64,000 nt of DNA from Saururus chinensis (lineage: Eukaryota > Streptophyta > Magnoliopsida > Piperales > Saururaceae): assembly GCA_035235625.1 (NCBI GenBank), contig CP141145.1, positions 28,522,563 to 28,586,562 of the forward strand. The letters are read 5' to 3'. A program made the translations under genes and the position numbers. Below are positions 1-11,642 of this stretch, piece by piece. The notes under the pieces are model-generated. The model searched no databases and had not been told where the DNA came from. It saw only the letters and a list, made by a program, of their open reading frames with translations. The first letter of the stretch is position 1; each line of letters opens with the position of its first letter.

Positions 1-862
1 AAGAGTTTTACCATATAAAGACTAAAATTTCGAAAGTCCATTACCTTATCCCTTGATTAGGCTTGGATTTGATGAGCACCCTTCTTAAAAACCTTACAAA
101 GATATAGAGTTTGAATTAAACACAATTAAAACCGATTTAACATAGAAAACCCTAATTAAAAACTTAGAACTAGGTATTGTTGAACATAAAAATCGGATTT
201 TGAGGGCTAGGGTTTGTAGTAAAAATGCAAATCAGTAGTTTTGATGTTTAAAAAAATAAATTGAAACAAAGGGGAAATGGTAGATTTAGAAGGGATTAAG
301 AAGAAAGCTAGGATTTAGTGCTTAATTATAATGGACTTACCTTAAATACCTTCTAATCCGGGCCTAATTGGGGATTAGGCCTGACCTCTCCTCCTTAGCC
401 TGATCCCAAAATGGGAATGACTCAGGTTTGGTCTTTTATAGTAAGCTTTGGGGTGTGTATGGGTAAGTTGTGGGGTGTAAATAGAAAAATAGGCTAGAAA
501 TGAGTATTTTACAATTTTGAGCACTAATTAAATCTAAGAAAATTCTGAAAATTTTTGTATAACCTTAAGTTGATGTCTGGGTCAATTTGACACAAAAACT
601 AAAATTTCGACGGTGAGGCCCACTAGGGTCCCGCCAAAACCCTAATTTTCAAAAAAATAGTAAAATTTCAAAAAAAAATCCCCAAAATTCACATTTGATT
701 CAAAATCACTTAAAACCGCTAATCTTAATGTTGATTTTGATTAAAACCATCATAAATACCATTTATCTTTAAAACCACTGAATAAATCAGAAAACACGTT
801 AACCTCACGATAACCGACAATTAAAGAAAACAAAAACCGGTTTAGAGATGAGGGTCCTTACA
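1..862 (-). mobile_element. S-family LTR, right part, cut by window edge
   Basis: This stretch aligns along its whole length with about 42,080-42,926, the right end of the S-family solo LTR. It ends in the same terminal sequence GAGGGTCCTTACA, which on the minus strand is the LTR start TGTAAGGACCCTC. It abuts the pre-gag reading frame of the inverted G1 copy at 862/863, so it inserted into that copy. The left end and its target duplication (expected GTTGT) lie outside the window, so a solo LTR and a full element cannot be told apart. Confidence 0.8.
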
Positions 863-1298
863 GTTGTTGGGCCTCATACTCACCCTCTTCAAGCGCATCT
901 ACTGCCATGATGGGCATTTGCAAGTCCCAAGATTGAAGTTCTTCCTCCATGGTGAAGGACCATTCCCTCCTGGGTCCATCCACCCAACTTTCCGCCTCAT
1001 CATCATCAAAGGGCTCTTCTTCCGAAGGATACACATCCACTACGTCGCTTGGTGACGCCGGGGTATAAGTCACATCAGTGTCTGTCGATATCACAATAAG
1101 GGTGTTGGCGGCCAAACTTTCTTCCTTGCTACTATTTATGGATGTAGTAGGAGAGTACGGGATCGTAGAGTCCTCAGAGTCTGAAATCTCAACAATCAAA
1201 GGATCCTCTTCACCCTTTGCCCTTGTTGGTAAGGGCAATTTGGGCACGGGGTAGTGGAACAAGGAGCCCGCGATGTGTCTCATCATTGACTTACCCAT
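863..1298 (-). pseudogene. Pre-gag acidic ORF, truncated (inverted G1 copy)
   Basis: The frame opens at ATG 1298 (minus), beginning MGKSMMRHIAGSLFHY, and stays open for about 145 codons until it runs into the S-family LTR at 863. It is rich in Asp, Glu and Ser (for example SEEEPFDDDEAESWVDG). It matches the pre-gag frame at 34,748-35,316 closely. Here the frame is unbroken at the place where the plus copy has lost one C. The C-terminal CCHC knuckle seen in the plus copy is cut off. The function is unknown. It lies between the primer site and gag, where most chromoviruses have no ORF. Confidence 0.65.
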
Positions 1299-1424
1299 CT
1301 GCTTTATTTTAAACAAAACACACCATGTTATTTAAGTGACTTAAATATGTATAACACCTATATTTATGTTGACTGATTTAGTTACTCGTTTATAGACAGT
1401 CATACCTCGGGCTTTGATACCAAT

Positions 1425-3251
1425 TGTTACAACCCTACTTTTACATTAACTTACAAGTCGGCATTAAGTAAAATTTGTAAGCGAAGAGGGCCCGGATCGA
1501 CCATGCATAAACAAGAAACTCATAGCAATACTAAAGCGCATACGTACAAAAATCCAAAATAAATTAGAGCAATACACGCCATAAATTTATGTTAGCAGAA
1601 ATATACAATGTATACAAAATATTTAATTAAACAAAATCAGGCATATCAGCTCTTGTTCCACGAACCGATTAGCTACAGTCCCAAACTAGTATTTACACCT
1701 ACAATTTCTGGGGGTGGGTGAGTATAAAACATTATACCCAGTAGGTAGCGTTAAGTACTATAAACATGCAGAGGCAAAATAGATTATGTAATAAGTTTAA
1801 AATCAAACAATCACATAACTTAAAATAAATTCTTTTCGTACGCAGAATGTTGCCGATACTGAAACAATATACACCCGTGATCATGGGGCAATGAGATCAA
1901 AAGAAGAGGGGTTTTCCCATGATACCCCAACTCCGATGCGCGCCAAAAGCCTCTTTAGGCAGTATCGAGGAGTAATAAATTTCGATAGACCTTGGTGTTG
2001 TATACCGAAAAACTACCCTTTAAATTCTAAATTTTTAAAATACACGAAATAATAAAATAATGTTAAAATAATTAATACTAAAATGATCTCGTAAGGATAG
2101 ACCTTTGTCTAGCCCTTAATGATATTTTAAACCCTTTAAATAATCTCTATCATACAACTTGAAGCGATAAGAGAAAAGAACGGAGCATAACCCTAACACA
2201 CGAATAGAATTTAAAACCACCTACCCTTGTTAAGCCTACGTTTAAAGTCGGCTTAAAGTGGTGGGCGGCACCTCCCCTTCCACAGAGATGGTTTCCTCAT
2301 CCGGTTCAGGCGAAGCAGACAAAACCTCCCCTAGCGCTAGGGCAGTCTCCTTGTCCGGCTCGGGTGAGGCGGGTAGAACCTCCCTTAATGTCGGGACAGT
2401 CTCCTCGTCTAGCTTGGGGGAGGCAGGCAGAACCTCCCTTATCGTCGAGGCAGTCTCCTCGTTCGACTGGGGTAAGGTAGGCAGAACCTCCTCTAGCATC
2501 AAGGCAGTTCTCGCTTTTGACTAGAGAGTGGCAAATAGGGCCTCCTCATGCCTCGGGTCATTTCTACTCTTTAGAGGGGTTATTTCGAAGAACAAACCCT
2601 CTCACGACGTCGAGCACCCTTAATTTAGGTAAATTCAATTTTTAAACGGGTAAAAATATGCATAAAATGAAGAGGAAGCATTGGGTAGGGGCGAGTTGGG
2701 CACCCCCTCCCCTTCCCCTATATATAGAAAAACTAGCCGTTGGATGTGCCCCATGTGGCACATATCCAACAACCGACAACAACATAGGCTAGCCGTGGCT
2801 AGCCTGCGGCTAATCGCTGAACTAGCCTGTAGGTGAGCTGACGTCAAAGCGTCAGCTCTACAGCTAATGCCAATGCGTCAGTGCTGGCGTAAGCCTGCTG
2901 ACGTGAAATTAATTTTTTTTAAACAAAAAATAACTTTATATCAGGTATAACTTTTTACCCTGAGCTCGGAATTACGCGATCTTAATACCGTTGGACTCGT
3001 ATTAACAAGTCATTCGAAAGAAGACCACACAAGCACAAATTTCTTACAACAAGAATGTGAGTCCCATCCAAGACATGCACCACAAGGTCATAGTCTATGA
3101 TCTTAGCATGCGAATTTTGTGTTTTTATGCTTGATACCACCGACTTTAAGAACCCTACGAATAAATTTATAAGAGTTGACGAAAAATAAGGCTAAAACAA
3201 CATTAAATTGATAAATAAAGTTTGTTAGGTTAAAAAAATTAGGGTATAACG
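1425..3251 (-). mobile_element. Tekay-like LTR (inverted G1 copy)
   Basis: This LTR of about 1.83 kb reads on the minus strand and ends in GTGTAACA-like sequence (forward TGTTACAA at 1425). Immediately left, forward GCTTTGATACCA is the complement of the primer site TGGTATCAAAGC. It carries a TATATATA promoter element near 2719-2728 and the 54-bp repeat array that the plus-strand 5' LTR lacks. Confidence 0.85.
2265..2510 (-). repeat. 54-bp minisatellite in the G1 LTR
   Basis: About four to five tandem copies of a 54-bp unit around AGGCAGAACCTCCCTTA. The period is a multiple of three, so both strands stay open for about 86-88 codons (unit like GEVLPASPxxDEETA on the minus strand). The same array lies at 53,400-53,640, but only a remnant is present in the 5' LTR near 33,740-33,790. 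Confidence 0.8.
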
Positions 3252-3854
3252 TCTTCTCCATGTGCTCTTTCTGGGGTACCCATTTGGCATTTACTTTTTT
3301 ATTATTAAAATAAAGATGTGACAACAAGCACACACCAATTACAACGGCATTTACTTTTCCAACCTTAATTAGGTTTCTCAATTCACACAAGATCAACTAT
3401 ATTTAACATCTTTTCATTGCGTATTAGTAGGCATTGTCTATAGGTCGCTCCCAGTCCTATTTCCACTGCCAAACAGCTCTTAATTTTAGTAACCATCATT
3501 AAGTACTGAAATTCTATAATATGTACATACACTACTTTTGCCTGGTGGGTAGTGGTATGAAATACTACTCTTCCTCCAAAATCTAATTCCAACCCCCAAC
3601 TCAAAATCAGGTTTGTTTGACACCATGAGGTTGTATTTGTTCAATAACTAGCACAAACTATATTCCAAGAACATCTGACTAATAATTTGTCCAATGTTCA
3701 GACCTTGATTGATAAATATTATGCATCATAAAAAAACACAAAATGTTCTCTTCACAAGATAATATTAATCACAACAGCAACCAAACAGAACATGTGGTAA
3801 CACAAGTTTGACTATGGAAAGTCTTATGGAAAAATATACTAAGAATAAACAAAA

Positions 3855-5066
3855 GCTAAGAAACTAGTTGTCATGGCTGCATATCTCATATGTCTTCTCG
3901 TATTTGGGTTGCTGCTCAACTCATCTGTTACAATATCAAATCCCTTCTTTGCCAGGTCAACAATTTTCATATCTTTTAATCTATGAAAAGTGGCGGAAGA
4001 GATTGACTTAAATTTATCATAGAATGTCTCAGATGTTTCTGGTCTTTCAAAAGAATTACGAGAATCACTTGTATCTTTTTTTTGCTGTCATCTTTAGTAT
4101 CAGCACTAGAGTCAGTCGAAAAAGTGCTGACTGAAGATTTTTATTTTCTGAGTCCAAATTTCTCTTTGACCTGAAATGAGCATTAAAAAACAAGAGGAAC
4201 TTGGATGCACTCACCTCCTCATAAGTAAATGAAATCTTCTCTTTCACATTAGCACATGCATGTAAAAGATATTAAAATAATAAAAAAAATAGTAAAAAGG
4301 ATCAGGAAAAAGGATCTTTTCTTTCCTTTGACCAACTACTATAACAATTAAGTTTCATAAGAGCATGCATCATATGAATGATGGTGCACAACTTTTCAAT
4401 AGAAAAAACATACGACTCTCAAACACCTGAAACAGAAATAACCTGACGACACATAACCGTTGAACATTATGCAGAAAGTATTTAAATGACATACAGTTGT
4501 CCATGACAGTGCTCCAAAGAGAGACTGGAGCTGCCAAAACCTATAGTATGAGAAATACACAAATCACATCGTACGGTTTACATATCCTCGTAATTATCTA
4601 AGTCCATATTTGTAGCATAACAACCAAAAATGATTACTCAATGAAGTTGGGACATCCTGCAAGTGTGCAACGGTATAGAGACAGATTAAAATTGACCTTC
4701 CTAGCTGTATCTTCAGTTTCAGTCCACAATCCATCCACTCCCTTGTGCAGCTGCTCACTTGTCTGCTTCGTTCTGCAAATCGCCAGTTCACCATCTCTCC
4801 TAAATCAGGGCATCCTGCCTTGACATACAAGAGTATGTCTCAACATAACACTAAAAATCAAATAGGCACGAAGGTGTGCGCAGTGGATTTACACCCATCA
4901 GGTACCTTGCTGCAATGCTTTCTTTCTTCTCCTTCAGATCCTCGATAGATTGTTGAAGTTCCAGATTACTAAGAGCAAAATCAAGTAACAAAATGATTAT
5001 AAGAGACTACAACACTACTTCTGCATTCTATTCTAGAAAAATGTAATACAAAAATGATAATACTAT
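3855..5066 (-). pseudogene. TIM44-like mitochondrial import protein, 3'-truncated gene fragment (copy 1)
   Basis: Minus-strand exons translate to pieces typical of plant TIM44, the inner-membrane subunit that tethers the Hsp70 import motor to the TIM23 channel on the matrix side. The order is: near 4,970-4,905 LQQSIEDLKEKK; near 4,806-4,690 RTKQTSEQLHKGVDGLWTE; near 4,254-4,210 KEKISFTYEE followed by donor GTGAGT; and an exon from 4,170 with VKEKFGLRK, then TFYDKFKSISSATFHRLKD and VDLAKKGFDIVTDELSSNP. The last exon has an in-frame TAA (4141-4143) and an 8-A run (4076-4083) across which the reading frame shifts, so it is broken. The conserved C-terminal Tim44 domain is absent; the fragment stops near 3,855 and an inverted retroelement copy begins at 3,651. 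The acceptor before 4,254 also lacks an AG. The family call rests on the residue pattern from memory. Confidence 0.72.
4540..5066. repeat. Duplicated block A (copy 1)
   Basis: Matches 11,643-12,124 in the same orientation with small indels. It contains the two N-proximal TIM44-like exons. Copy 1 is followed to the left by more TIM44 exons, whereas copy 2 is followed by PQ-loop exons, so the two copies sit in different gene contexts. Confidence 0.85.
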
Positions 5067-5147
5067 TAGTTTTCACAACGACATCATATAAATTTGTAAA
5101 GGCATGCAAAAAACACTTTTCAACAACCAAATTCATCAAAGATATAC

Positions 5148-5275
5148 CCAGCAACCATTAGCCTAGTAGCATTGATGGGCTATTTTTTACCCGAACCCAC
5201 GAAATTCCAACTCTCAAACCCCAATCCCACATACTTAAAATAGTATAACAATCAGAAATTTCATGAATATTCAAT
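5148..5275. repeat. Duplicated block B (copy 1)
   Basis: About 128 bp starting near AACCATTAGCCTAGTAGC and ending at TTCAATGGC. It recurs almost unchanged at 6,950-7,077 in the same orientation. The two copies flank block C, consistent with its use as a recombination site. Confidence 0.85.
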
Positions 5276-5371
5276 GGCTCCTGAATAGTAAATTTTTCAC
5301 AGGTCATGGCCACTTAGCTAGCAAACGTTACTCCAAAACTACCATCACAGAGACAAACCATAAATTTCACA

Positions 5372-6912
5372 GCTCACCACACGAAAGAGAGTCTTTGTAT
5401 TTGACGGTGGTTCAGAATGCATTGTGCCAAGCCTTCCTAGCAAAGGCTCCTCTATAGCATCTTGATTGGGAATGGAACCAGGATGTGATCTCTCTGCATC
5501 CCGAGAGTGCAAAAAAATATGATCCAGCTGGAGGCGTATGGCTTTTTGATATGACCTGTGCAATCATTTTCAATTTTTATGGAGCTCATACCACAAACTT
5601 TCTCACCCACAGAAGACACAAGATAGAGGGAGGTACAGACAACACAAGATCTAAGACAAAGGTGATTCGGATAGCAAAAATAAGATAATAAAGAAAACAG
5701 TTTGCAGTTTAGACACCTAAAAGACCCTACCAATGACAGAATCATGCTTCTTTGGCATCGTTATAGGTCCTTGTTTGATTACATGGATAAAATTTACGTT
5801 TTTTTCAAAAGCATCAGTTTGATAAGATACAATACGAGATTAAATATTATCTAATTCCCTGTACTACTGAACTCGCCATAATAACCGAAAAAATCTTTTT
5901 TTATTTTAAAACAAGTTTCTGCAGGTCATTTTTCGTACATAGAAAAACAACAATTACATGGCAAACCAAAAAATCTGATATTATAAAGATTGGACTTCAC
6001 TAGTAACGTTCAAAATCAATGCAAAGCTCAGCAAAGTGTCAATAAAGAAAGCCACGCCAGTTGGTGATTGTAAACTACCCAGTTATTGAATTGAAGATGA
6101 CCAGTATCTTAAACACTGCGGCTTGGATTAACAAAAACACATAATTTTTAGGATGCGAATTAGATTGGATGACAGAGCTACATGGAAATTAAGACTAACA
6201 CACCAGTATCAATTTTATAATTGGGTTTTTTGAAGGAATTTAATTTCACTGTCTTAAAAGCTTGCATTTCATAGTTTCACACATCCAGGTGGCAGGTCAC
6301 AAGCTCACAATTGCATACATGTTCAGGCTTATGGGAAAGGTCGTTTCCAGAAAAATATCATCCGTAACCTCCTTTTTTGAGCAGGACAAATCTCATTTGA
6401 AATAAGTAGCTCGTTTTAGCATGATATAAGAAATAACCTACAAATTGATTCTGCAAATTAAATACAGGAGAACATCAGACTTACAAATAATAAAAATCTC
6501 TTCCAGGTGACCTATTACTGGGGACTGCTGTAGATCTCACAGGAATTGGCGAGCTCTGAAATGGACCTGCCTCCTCCACAGTAGAACACACAGATTGATC
6601 GTTATCAACCGAGCATTCTCTCTCTTTCTTATACACTAATGCATCATTCTGCTTAGTATGTGCTACTTTCTCCACCTGTCCATGTTTTTGGTCCTGCATT
6701 GGTTAGCCCACAAGAGATAGGAACTGAGCAGATCACAGCAGGAGCAAATGTAAGGTGAAAGAGGAAGATGATTTATATATTTAATACTAAGAAGATTAAT
6801 AGGACCTCAATAAGCACTACCAACCTTATAATTTAAATCCATTTAACTGACTTTATCTTGATAGATGTGACAGTAGTAGATCGTTTGTGCAGTCAAAATC
6901 AGAGTAGTTCAT
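5372..6912 (-). pseudogene. PQ-loop transporter gene fragment, duplicated block C (copy 1)
   Basis: This 1.54 kb block is nearly identical to 10,017-11,553. It carries two minus-strand exons of a PQ-loop protein's cytoplasmic loop. One is at 6,485-6,693 (acceptor CAATGCAG, donor GTAAGT, ending SPGRDFYY). The other ends at 5,378 (PSNTKTLF, donor GTGAGC). The exon that should follow (VSGLTFFLVNIG, present for copy 2 at 9,818-9,940) is missing: left of 5,372 there is only block B and then TIM44-like sequence. Copy 1 is therefore an orphan fragment. The few differences from copy 2 suggest recent duplication. Confidence 0.75.
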
Positions 6913-6949
6913 CAAAGCTTAAACAGATAAAAAAATCATAATATACCGA

Positions 6950-7077
6950 GCAACCATTAGCCTAGTAGCATTGATGGGCTATTTTTTTCAGGAACCCACG
7001 AAATTCCAACTCTCAAACCCCAATCCCACATACTTAAAATAGTATAACAATCAGAAATTTCATGAATATTCAATGGC
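6950..7077. repeat. Duplicated block B (copy 2)
   Basis: Near-identical direct repeat of 5,148-5,275. It follows block C within 40 bp and ends directly before block D. Confidence 0.85.
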
Positions 7078-7103
7078 CAATGAATTTCCCACTTCCCCTT
7101 AAG

Positions 7104-7405
7104 CAGAATAAATATCTATCAAATCATACTAAAGATGTATACATAGCCTATCATTAGACATAGAGCATCGGCTCTTGTTTTGAACTCTAACACACATCTA
7201 TAACCTCTTTGGAAGATTAACATGAAATTGAATAAATTTACTTAAATAAAACTACCACAAAATACATAAATTTACAAAGCAAATCAGCGTACCAAATAAC
7301 AAACAAAAAAAATATTTCTATCGGACATTTCTTGTCAATTTCTCAACATAAAGGACCAAGGACTCAGGAACGGGAGAAGCCTTTTCGTAACAGTTTAAGA
7401 ATGCA
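7104..7405. repeat. Duplicated block D (copy 1)
   Basis: About 300 bp beginning CAGAATAAATAT and ending near GTTTAAGAATGCATAATAA. It matches 14,618-14,930 in the same orientation with a handful of substitutions. It has no coding potential and is probably intron-derived. Confidence 0.85.
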
Positions 7406-8330
7406 TAATAAGGAACAGCTGGAAGAAATACCATGAACAAGCAAAATCATCCGAATAACTTGCCAGGTTTCCTCATATTAAGGAACAGCTGGAAGAAACA
7501 GATTCCCACATAGTAATTCTGTTCTCTTTCTATCCTTTTACATTTCAGACTTTTTTACTCACATGAATATGTCAAAGGTCGAGCTACATAATTGCCAGCT
7601 GCTATCATGTACTCAAAGTCTCAAACCACACTGAAGTGACTGAACCCTAAATATCAAGGTAGGAGAGGAACAAAGATAACTCCAGAATATTGGTGCCAAA
7701 TTAGTCGCTTGAATTTTTTTATCTTTTTCCATCGTCACAATCCAACTTGTTGGATTTTTTGTAGTTAAAGTAAATGAACTGTAGAAGTATCTGAGATACT
7801 GTCAAGTACTTTACAGCCAAGAACCAAAAGATATACAAAAATATTCAAATATTATATTAAATTGTGATTTAATAAGTAAAAATCACTATTTTTATTTGTC
7901 AACAAAGATAGTTCTTGACGTGTTTTTACAGGACCCAAACTGAATAGGAATTTCTTATACATTGGATACGAAGATGAGAATTCGAAATTTTTTTAATCAG
8001 AAAGATTTGACCTTAATTATTGGAGATTACGGAAATTCTTTCTGTGACTATTAAAATACAAAAAGAGTCAAATCAATGACTTCGTTCAGGACCCAAAGAA
8101 ATGGTGATTTCCAATATTTGTATAATACAAAGGCGAAATAGAGCTTTTGGAACACGAGATGGATTAAAAAATAATAGGCGATTCAATCAATAAAAAATAT
8201 TTCCTGCAAACGTGAAATCTATGAAAAACTAACATTGGCACACAATAAATTACACGGTTGAGCAAACCCGGCCATTTTTATGCATCCAAATAATGTAAAC
8301 TTAATAATGGTAAGATTTTATCCCAGATTT
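7406..8330. other. AT-rich stretch without recognised gene
   Basis: Intron-like or intergenic DNA. A short internal repeat (TAAGGAACAGCTGGAAGAAA) occurs twice, near 7,408 and 7,479. I see no convincing exon on either strand. Confidence 0.5.
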
Positions 8331-8332
8331 CT

Positions 8333-8476
8333 TTCTGAGAACCAAAATGGGATGCAAAGCTTTTCAGATTCGGAAATGAAGGGAACCAGTCCAGGAAAAC
8401 TGGATTTTTTTTTTAATAACAAAAATGAGATGCAAAGCTTGTCAGATTTGGATCAGAAGGGAACCAGTCCAGGGAA
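8333..8476. repeat. Tandem duplication of about 71 bp
   Basis: Two adjacent copies with the common core GATGCAAAGCTT...GAAGGGAACCAGTCCAGG. The first ends near 8,400 and the second spans 8,408-8,476. It lies in the 3' part of the PQ-loop remnant. Confidence 0.8.
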
Positions 8477-8779
8477 ACAGCCCAGGTGAAATCTAACAAT
8501 GATTGCTTTCTCCTTTTAATACAGGTTGAAATGCCAACAATGTAAAAAACAGAAAAGCTGGAAGAATCAGAGTACAAAAATCTTTTAATAGCACTTATAT
8601 ACTCCCACAGAAGGTAAAAATGGGAGAGAAGAACCAAATTCAGCCATTTATACTCAAAACTCCATATCATTTGTGAAAACATAAAACAAGCAAACAATTG
8701 TAAGGTCAATGATAACTGTGAACCAAGATATCCTTGTGTCACGCAAGGGAGAAGCCATTAGCAAGAGATCAAAGGATAC

Positions 8780-11337
8780 ACAAAAATCAAGAATTACAAA
8801 TCCTCCTGCATCCACAAGCCAAGGTAGATTTGGTTGAATCTTTGGCCAATCCAAGCTCTTCAATAATATGCTATAAAAGACGAAGCAAAACGGCAGTTAA
8901 ATACAGTTCATGTAACGGAGTCCAGAGCATTTTAGTTGATCATTTACCCCCAAGACTGACACTTATAAGAGAGCACGTGAAGGAATTAACAATTACCTAG
9001 CCACATATGCCAAATTTCCAACCAATGCAAAAGATGAACATCATAGGATTCAGTCCCTGATAGCAGTTAGAAACAACACTTAGTATCAGAGGAAATAGTA
9101 AACACTTTCTCCTATCAAAGTAACTCGTTTAAATTTGAGTTACACACAACAAATTTAAATTTCAAATGAGCAACCCTGACATAGAATCATTGCCGGAATG
9201 CTAGATATAAGTAAACCACATCATAAATTAGAGTTACCTCGACATTGCCTCTTCTAATCTGCACAATTATTAAAATTATACTATATCAGTGGCACGAATA
9301 ATTAAAATTTTATGAGTTCCAAGTGATGTGCAAAAACATCAATGTCAAAAAAATTTAAACAACTACGAGACCACTTAAAAAATGTCACGACTTAAAATTT
9401 TAACCAGATAATCCATCAAAGTCACTAGAAATAACTCGTATAAATTTTATTACTTTCACACATGGCATTAATTGAGAAAACTAAAATCTCACATTTAAGC
9501 AGATTTGAGGAAGGCGACCACCCATGTATATAGCGGCCATTGCCCAACCAAGGTAATTCCCAATTGGAAGACTCGCATTTTCTTCTTGCCCCAACGACGA
9601 ACTCACTGTGACCTGATAAGTTATAAATAGAAGGTGATGAATGTTTTAGAAACTATGCCACGACAATAATACTAGATATACCGTGTTTCCACTATGCCCT
9701 TGATTGCATACAACACAGCACTTATGCATATAGACAGCACTAAACACCATTTACGAAGGTTTCAGCCTTCATGATTCTACATGTCCTGATGAACCCCCTG
9801 AAGTGACAGAAGATTACCTGTAAAAGCTTCCGTCCCACTTGAATGGCAATTCCTTTGGCTGATTTTCTTGAAACAGCATAGTGTTTCTCAATTATGGGAG
9901 TGAGTCCAATGTTCACGAGGAAGAAAGTTAGACCAGAGACCTGTTTAAGCCATGAAAAAATTTCATGATGTCAAATGTAAAATTCCAGAACATACTAATT
10001 TCAGATTTTTCACCAAGCTCACCACACAAAAGAGAGTCTTTGTATTTGACGGTGGTTCAGAATGCATTGTGCCAAGCCTTCCTAGCAAAGGCTCCTCTAT
10101 AGCATCTTGATTGGGAATGGAACCAGGATGCGATCTCTCTGCATCCCGATAGTGCAAAAAATATGATCCAGCTGGAGGCGTATGGCTTTTTTATATGACC
10201 TGTGCAATCATTTTCAATTTTTATGGAGCTCATACCACAAACTTTCTCACCCACAGAAGACACAAGATAGAGGGAGGTACAGACAACACAAGATCTAAGA
10301 CAAAGGTGATTCGGATAGCAAAAATAAGATAATAAAGAAAACAGTTTGCAGTTTAGACACCTAAAAGACCCTACCAATGACAGAATCATGCTTCTTTGGC
10401 ATCGTTATAGGTCCTTGTTTGATTACATGGATAAAATTTACGTTTTTTTCAAAAGCATCAGTTTGATAAGATACAATACGAGATTAAATATTATCTAATT
10501 CCCTGTACTACTGAACTCGCCATAATAACCGAAAAAATCTTTTTTTATTTTAAAACAAGTTTCTGCAGGTCATTTTTCGTACATAGAAAAACAACAATTA
10601 CATGGCAAACCAAAAAATCTGATATTATAAAGATTGGACTTCACTAGTAACGTTCAAAATCAATGCAAAGCTCAGCAAAGTGTCAATAAAGAAAGCCACG
10701 CCAGTTGGTGATTGTAAACTACCCAGTTATTGAATTGAAGATGACCAGTATCTTAAACACTGCGGCTTGGATTAACAAAAACACATAATTTTTAGGATGC
10801 GAATTAGATTGGATGACAGAGCTACATGGAAATTAAGACTAACACACCAGTATCAATTTTATAATTGGGTTTTTTGAAGGAATTTAATTCCACTGTCTTA
10901 AAAGCTTGCATTTCATAGTTTCACACATCCAGGTGGCAGGTCACAAGCTCACAATTGCATACATGTTCAGGCTTATGGGAAAGGTCGTTTCCAGAAAAAT
11001 ATCATCCGTAACCTCCTTTTTTGAGCAGGACAAATCTCATTTGAAATAAGTAGCTCGTTTTAGCATGATATAAGAAATAACCTACAAATTGATTCTGAAA
11101 ATTAAATACAGTAGAACATCAGACTTACAAATAATAAAAATCTCTTCCAGGTGACCTATTACTGGGGACTGCAGTAGATCTCACAGGAATTGGCGAGCTC
11201 TGCAATGGACTTGCCTCCTCCACAGTAGAACACACATATTGATCGTTATCAACCGAGCATTCTCTCTCTTTCTTATACACTAATGCATCATTCTGCTTAA
11301 TATATGCTACTTTCTCCACCTGTCCATGTTTTTGGTC
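8780..11337 (-). pseudogene. PQ-loop repeat membrane transporter (vacuolar/lysosomal amino-acid exporter type), 5'-truncated and frameshifted
   Basis: A minus-strand spliced gene of the Ypq/PQLC2 family: seven-helix vacuolar or lysosomal membrane proteins that export basic amino acids. Exons, with splice sites that fit: 11,129-11,337 (loop, ending SPGRDFYY, donor GTAAGT); about 10,135-10,023 (ending NTKTLFCV, donor GTGAGC); 9,940-9,818 (41 codons, VSGLTFFLVNIGLTP...GRKLLQ); 9,612-9,493 (40 codons, NYLGWAMAAIYMGGRLPQ, the second PQ motif); 9,258-9,238 (21-nt microexon, IRRGNVE); 9,056-8,997 (GLNPMMFIF); 8,870-8,780 (SLDWPKIQPNLPWLVDAGG). The first PQ-loop exons are absent; upstream lie TIM44-like exons instead. 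Exon 9,056-8,997 is 60 nt where the phases on either side require 59. The extra T falls in a 4-T run (9029-9032) and leads to a stop at the splice site. The C-terminal exon is uncertain. Probably a pseudogene; a sequencing error at the T run is the alternative. Confidence 0.82.
9238..9258 (-). other. 21-nt microexon of the PQ-loop gene
   Basis: Minus strand ATTAGAAGAGGCAATGTCGA plus G, flanked by acceptor TTGTGCAG and donor GTAACT. It encodes IRRGNVE, the residues that follow the PQ motif in this family, and it joins phase 0 to phase 0 on both sides. Confidence 0.8.
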
Positions 11338-11553
11338 CTGCATTGGTTAGCCTTCAAGAGATAGGAACTGAGCAGATCACAGCAGGAGCAAATGTAAGGT
11401 GAAAGAGGAAGATGATTTATACATTTAATACTAAGAAGATTAATAGGACCTCAATAAGCACTACCAACCTTATAATTTAAATCCATTTTACTGACTTTAT
11501 CTTGATAGATGTGACGGTAGTAGATTGTTTGTGCAGTCAAAATCAGAGTAGTT
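10017..11553. repeat. Duplicated block C (copy 2)
   Basis: Direct repeat of 5,372-6,912. This copy keeps its downstream PQ-loop exons and is probably the source copy. The right boundary is abrupt, after AATCAGAGTAGTT. Confidence 0.88.
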
Positions 11554-11642
11554 GTCGTATAGAACTGTGATGACCAGATTTAACATAGAATGCATTTAAT
11601 TATCAAAATATAACCATGAAAAAATGTTTCAATGCATACAAA

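Larger units (their letters stand above)
863..3651 (-). repeat. Inverted duplicate of the 5' part of element G1
   Basis: On the minus strand this block matches 32,639-35,187 in order: about 375 bp of 5' flank, the LTR, the primer site and the pre-gag frame. Both copies share non-element flank and the same altered first LTR base (CGTTA where the 3' LTR has TGTTA). They therefore descend from one insertion that was duplicated in inverted orientation, and are not two independent insertions. The arms are about 29 kb apart. Confidence 0.88.

Noticed and set aside
2242-2524. Overlapping 86- and 88-codon frames on both strands
   Set aside because: They are the 54-bp LTR repeat. The period is divisible by three, so both strands stay open.
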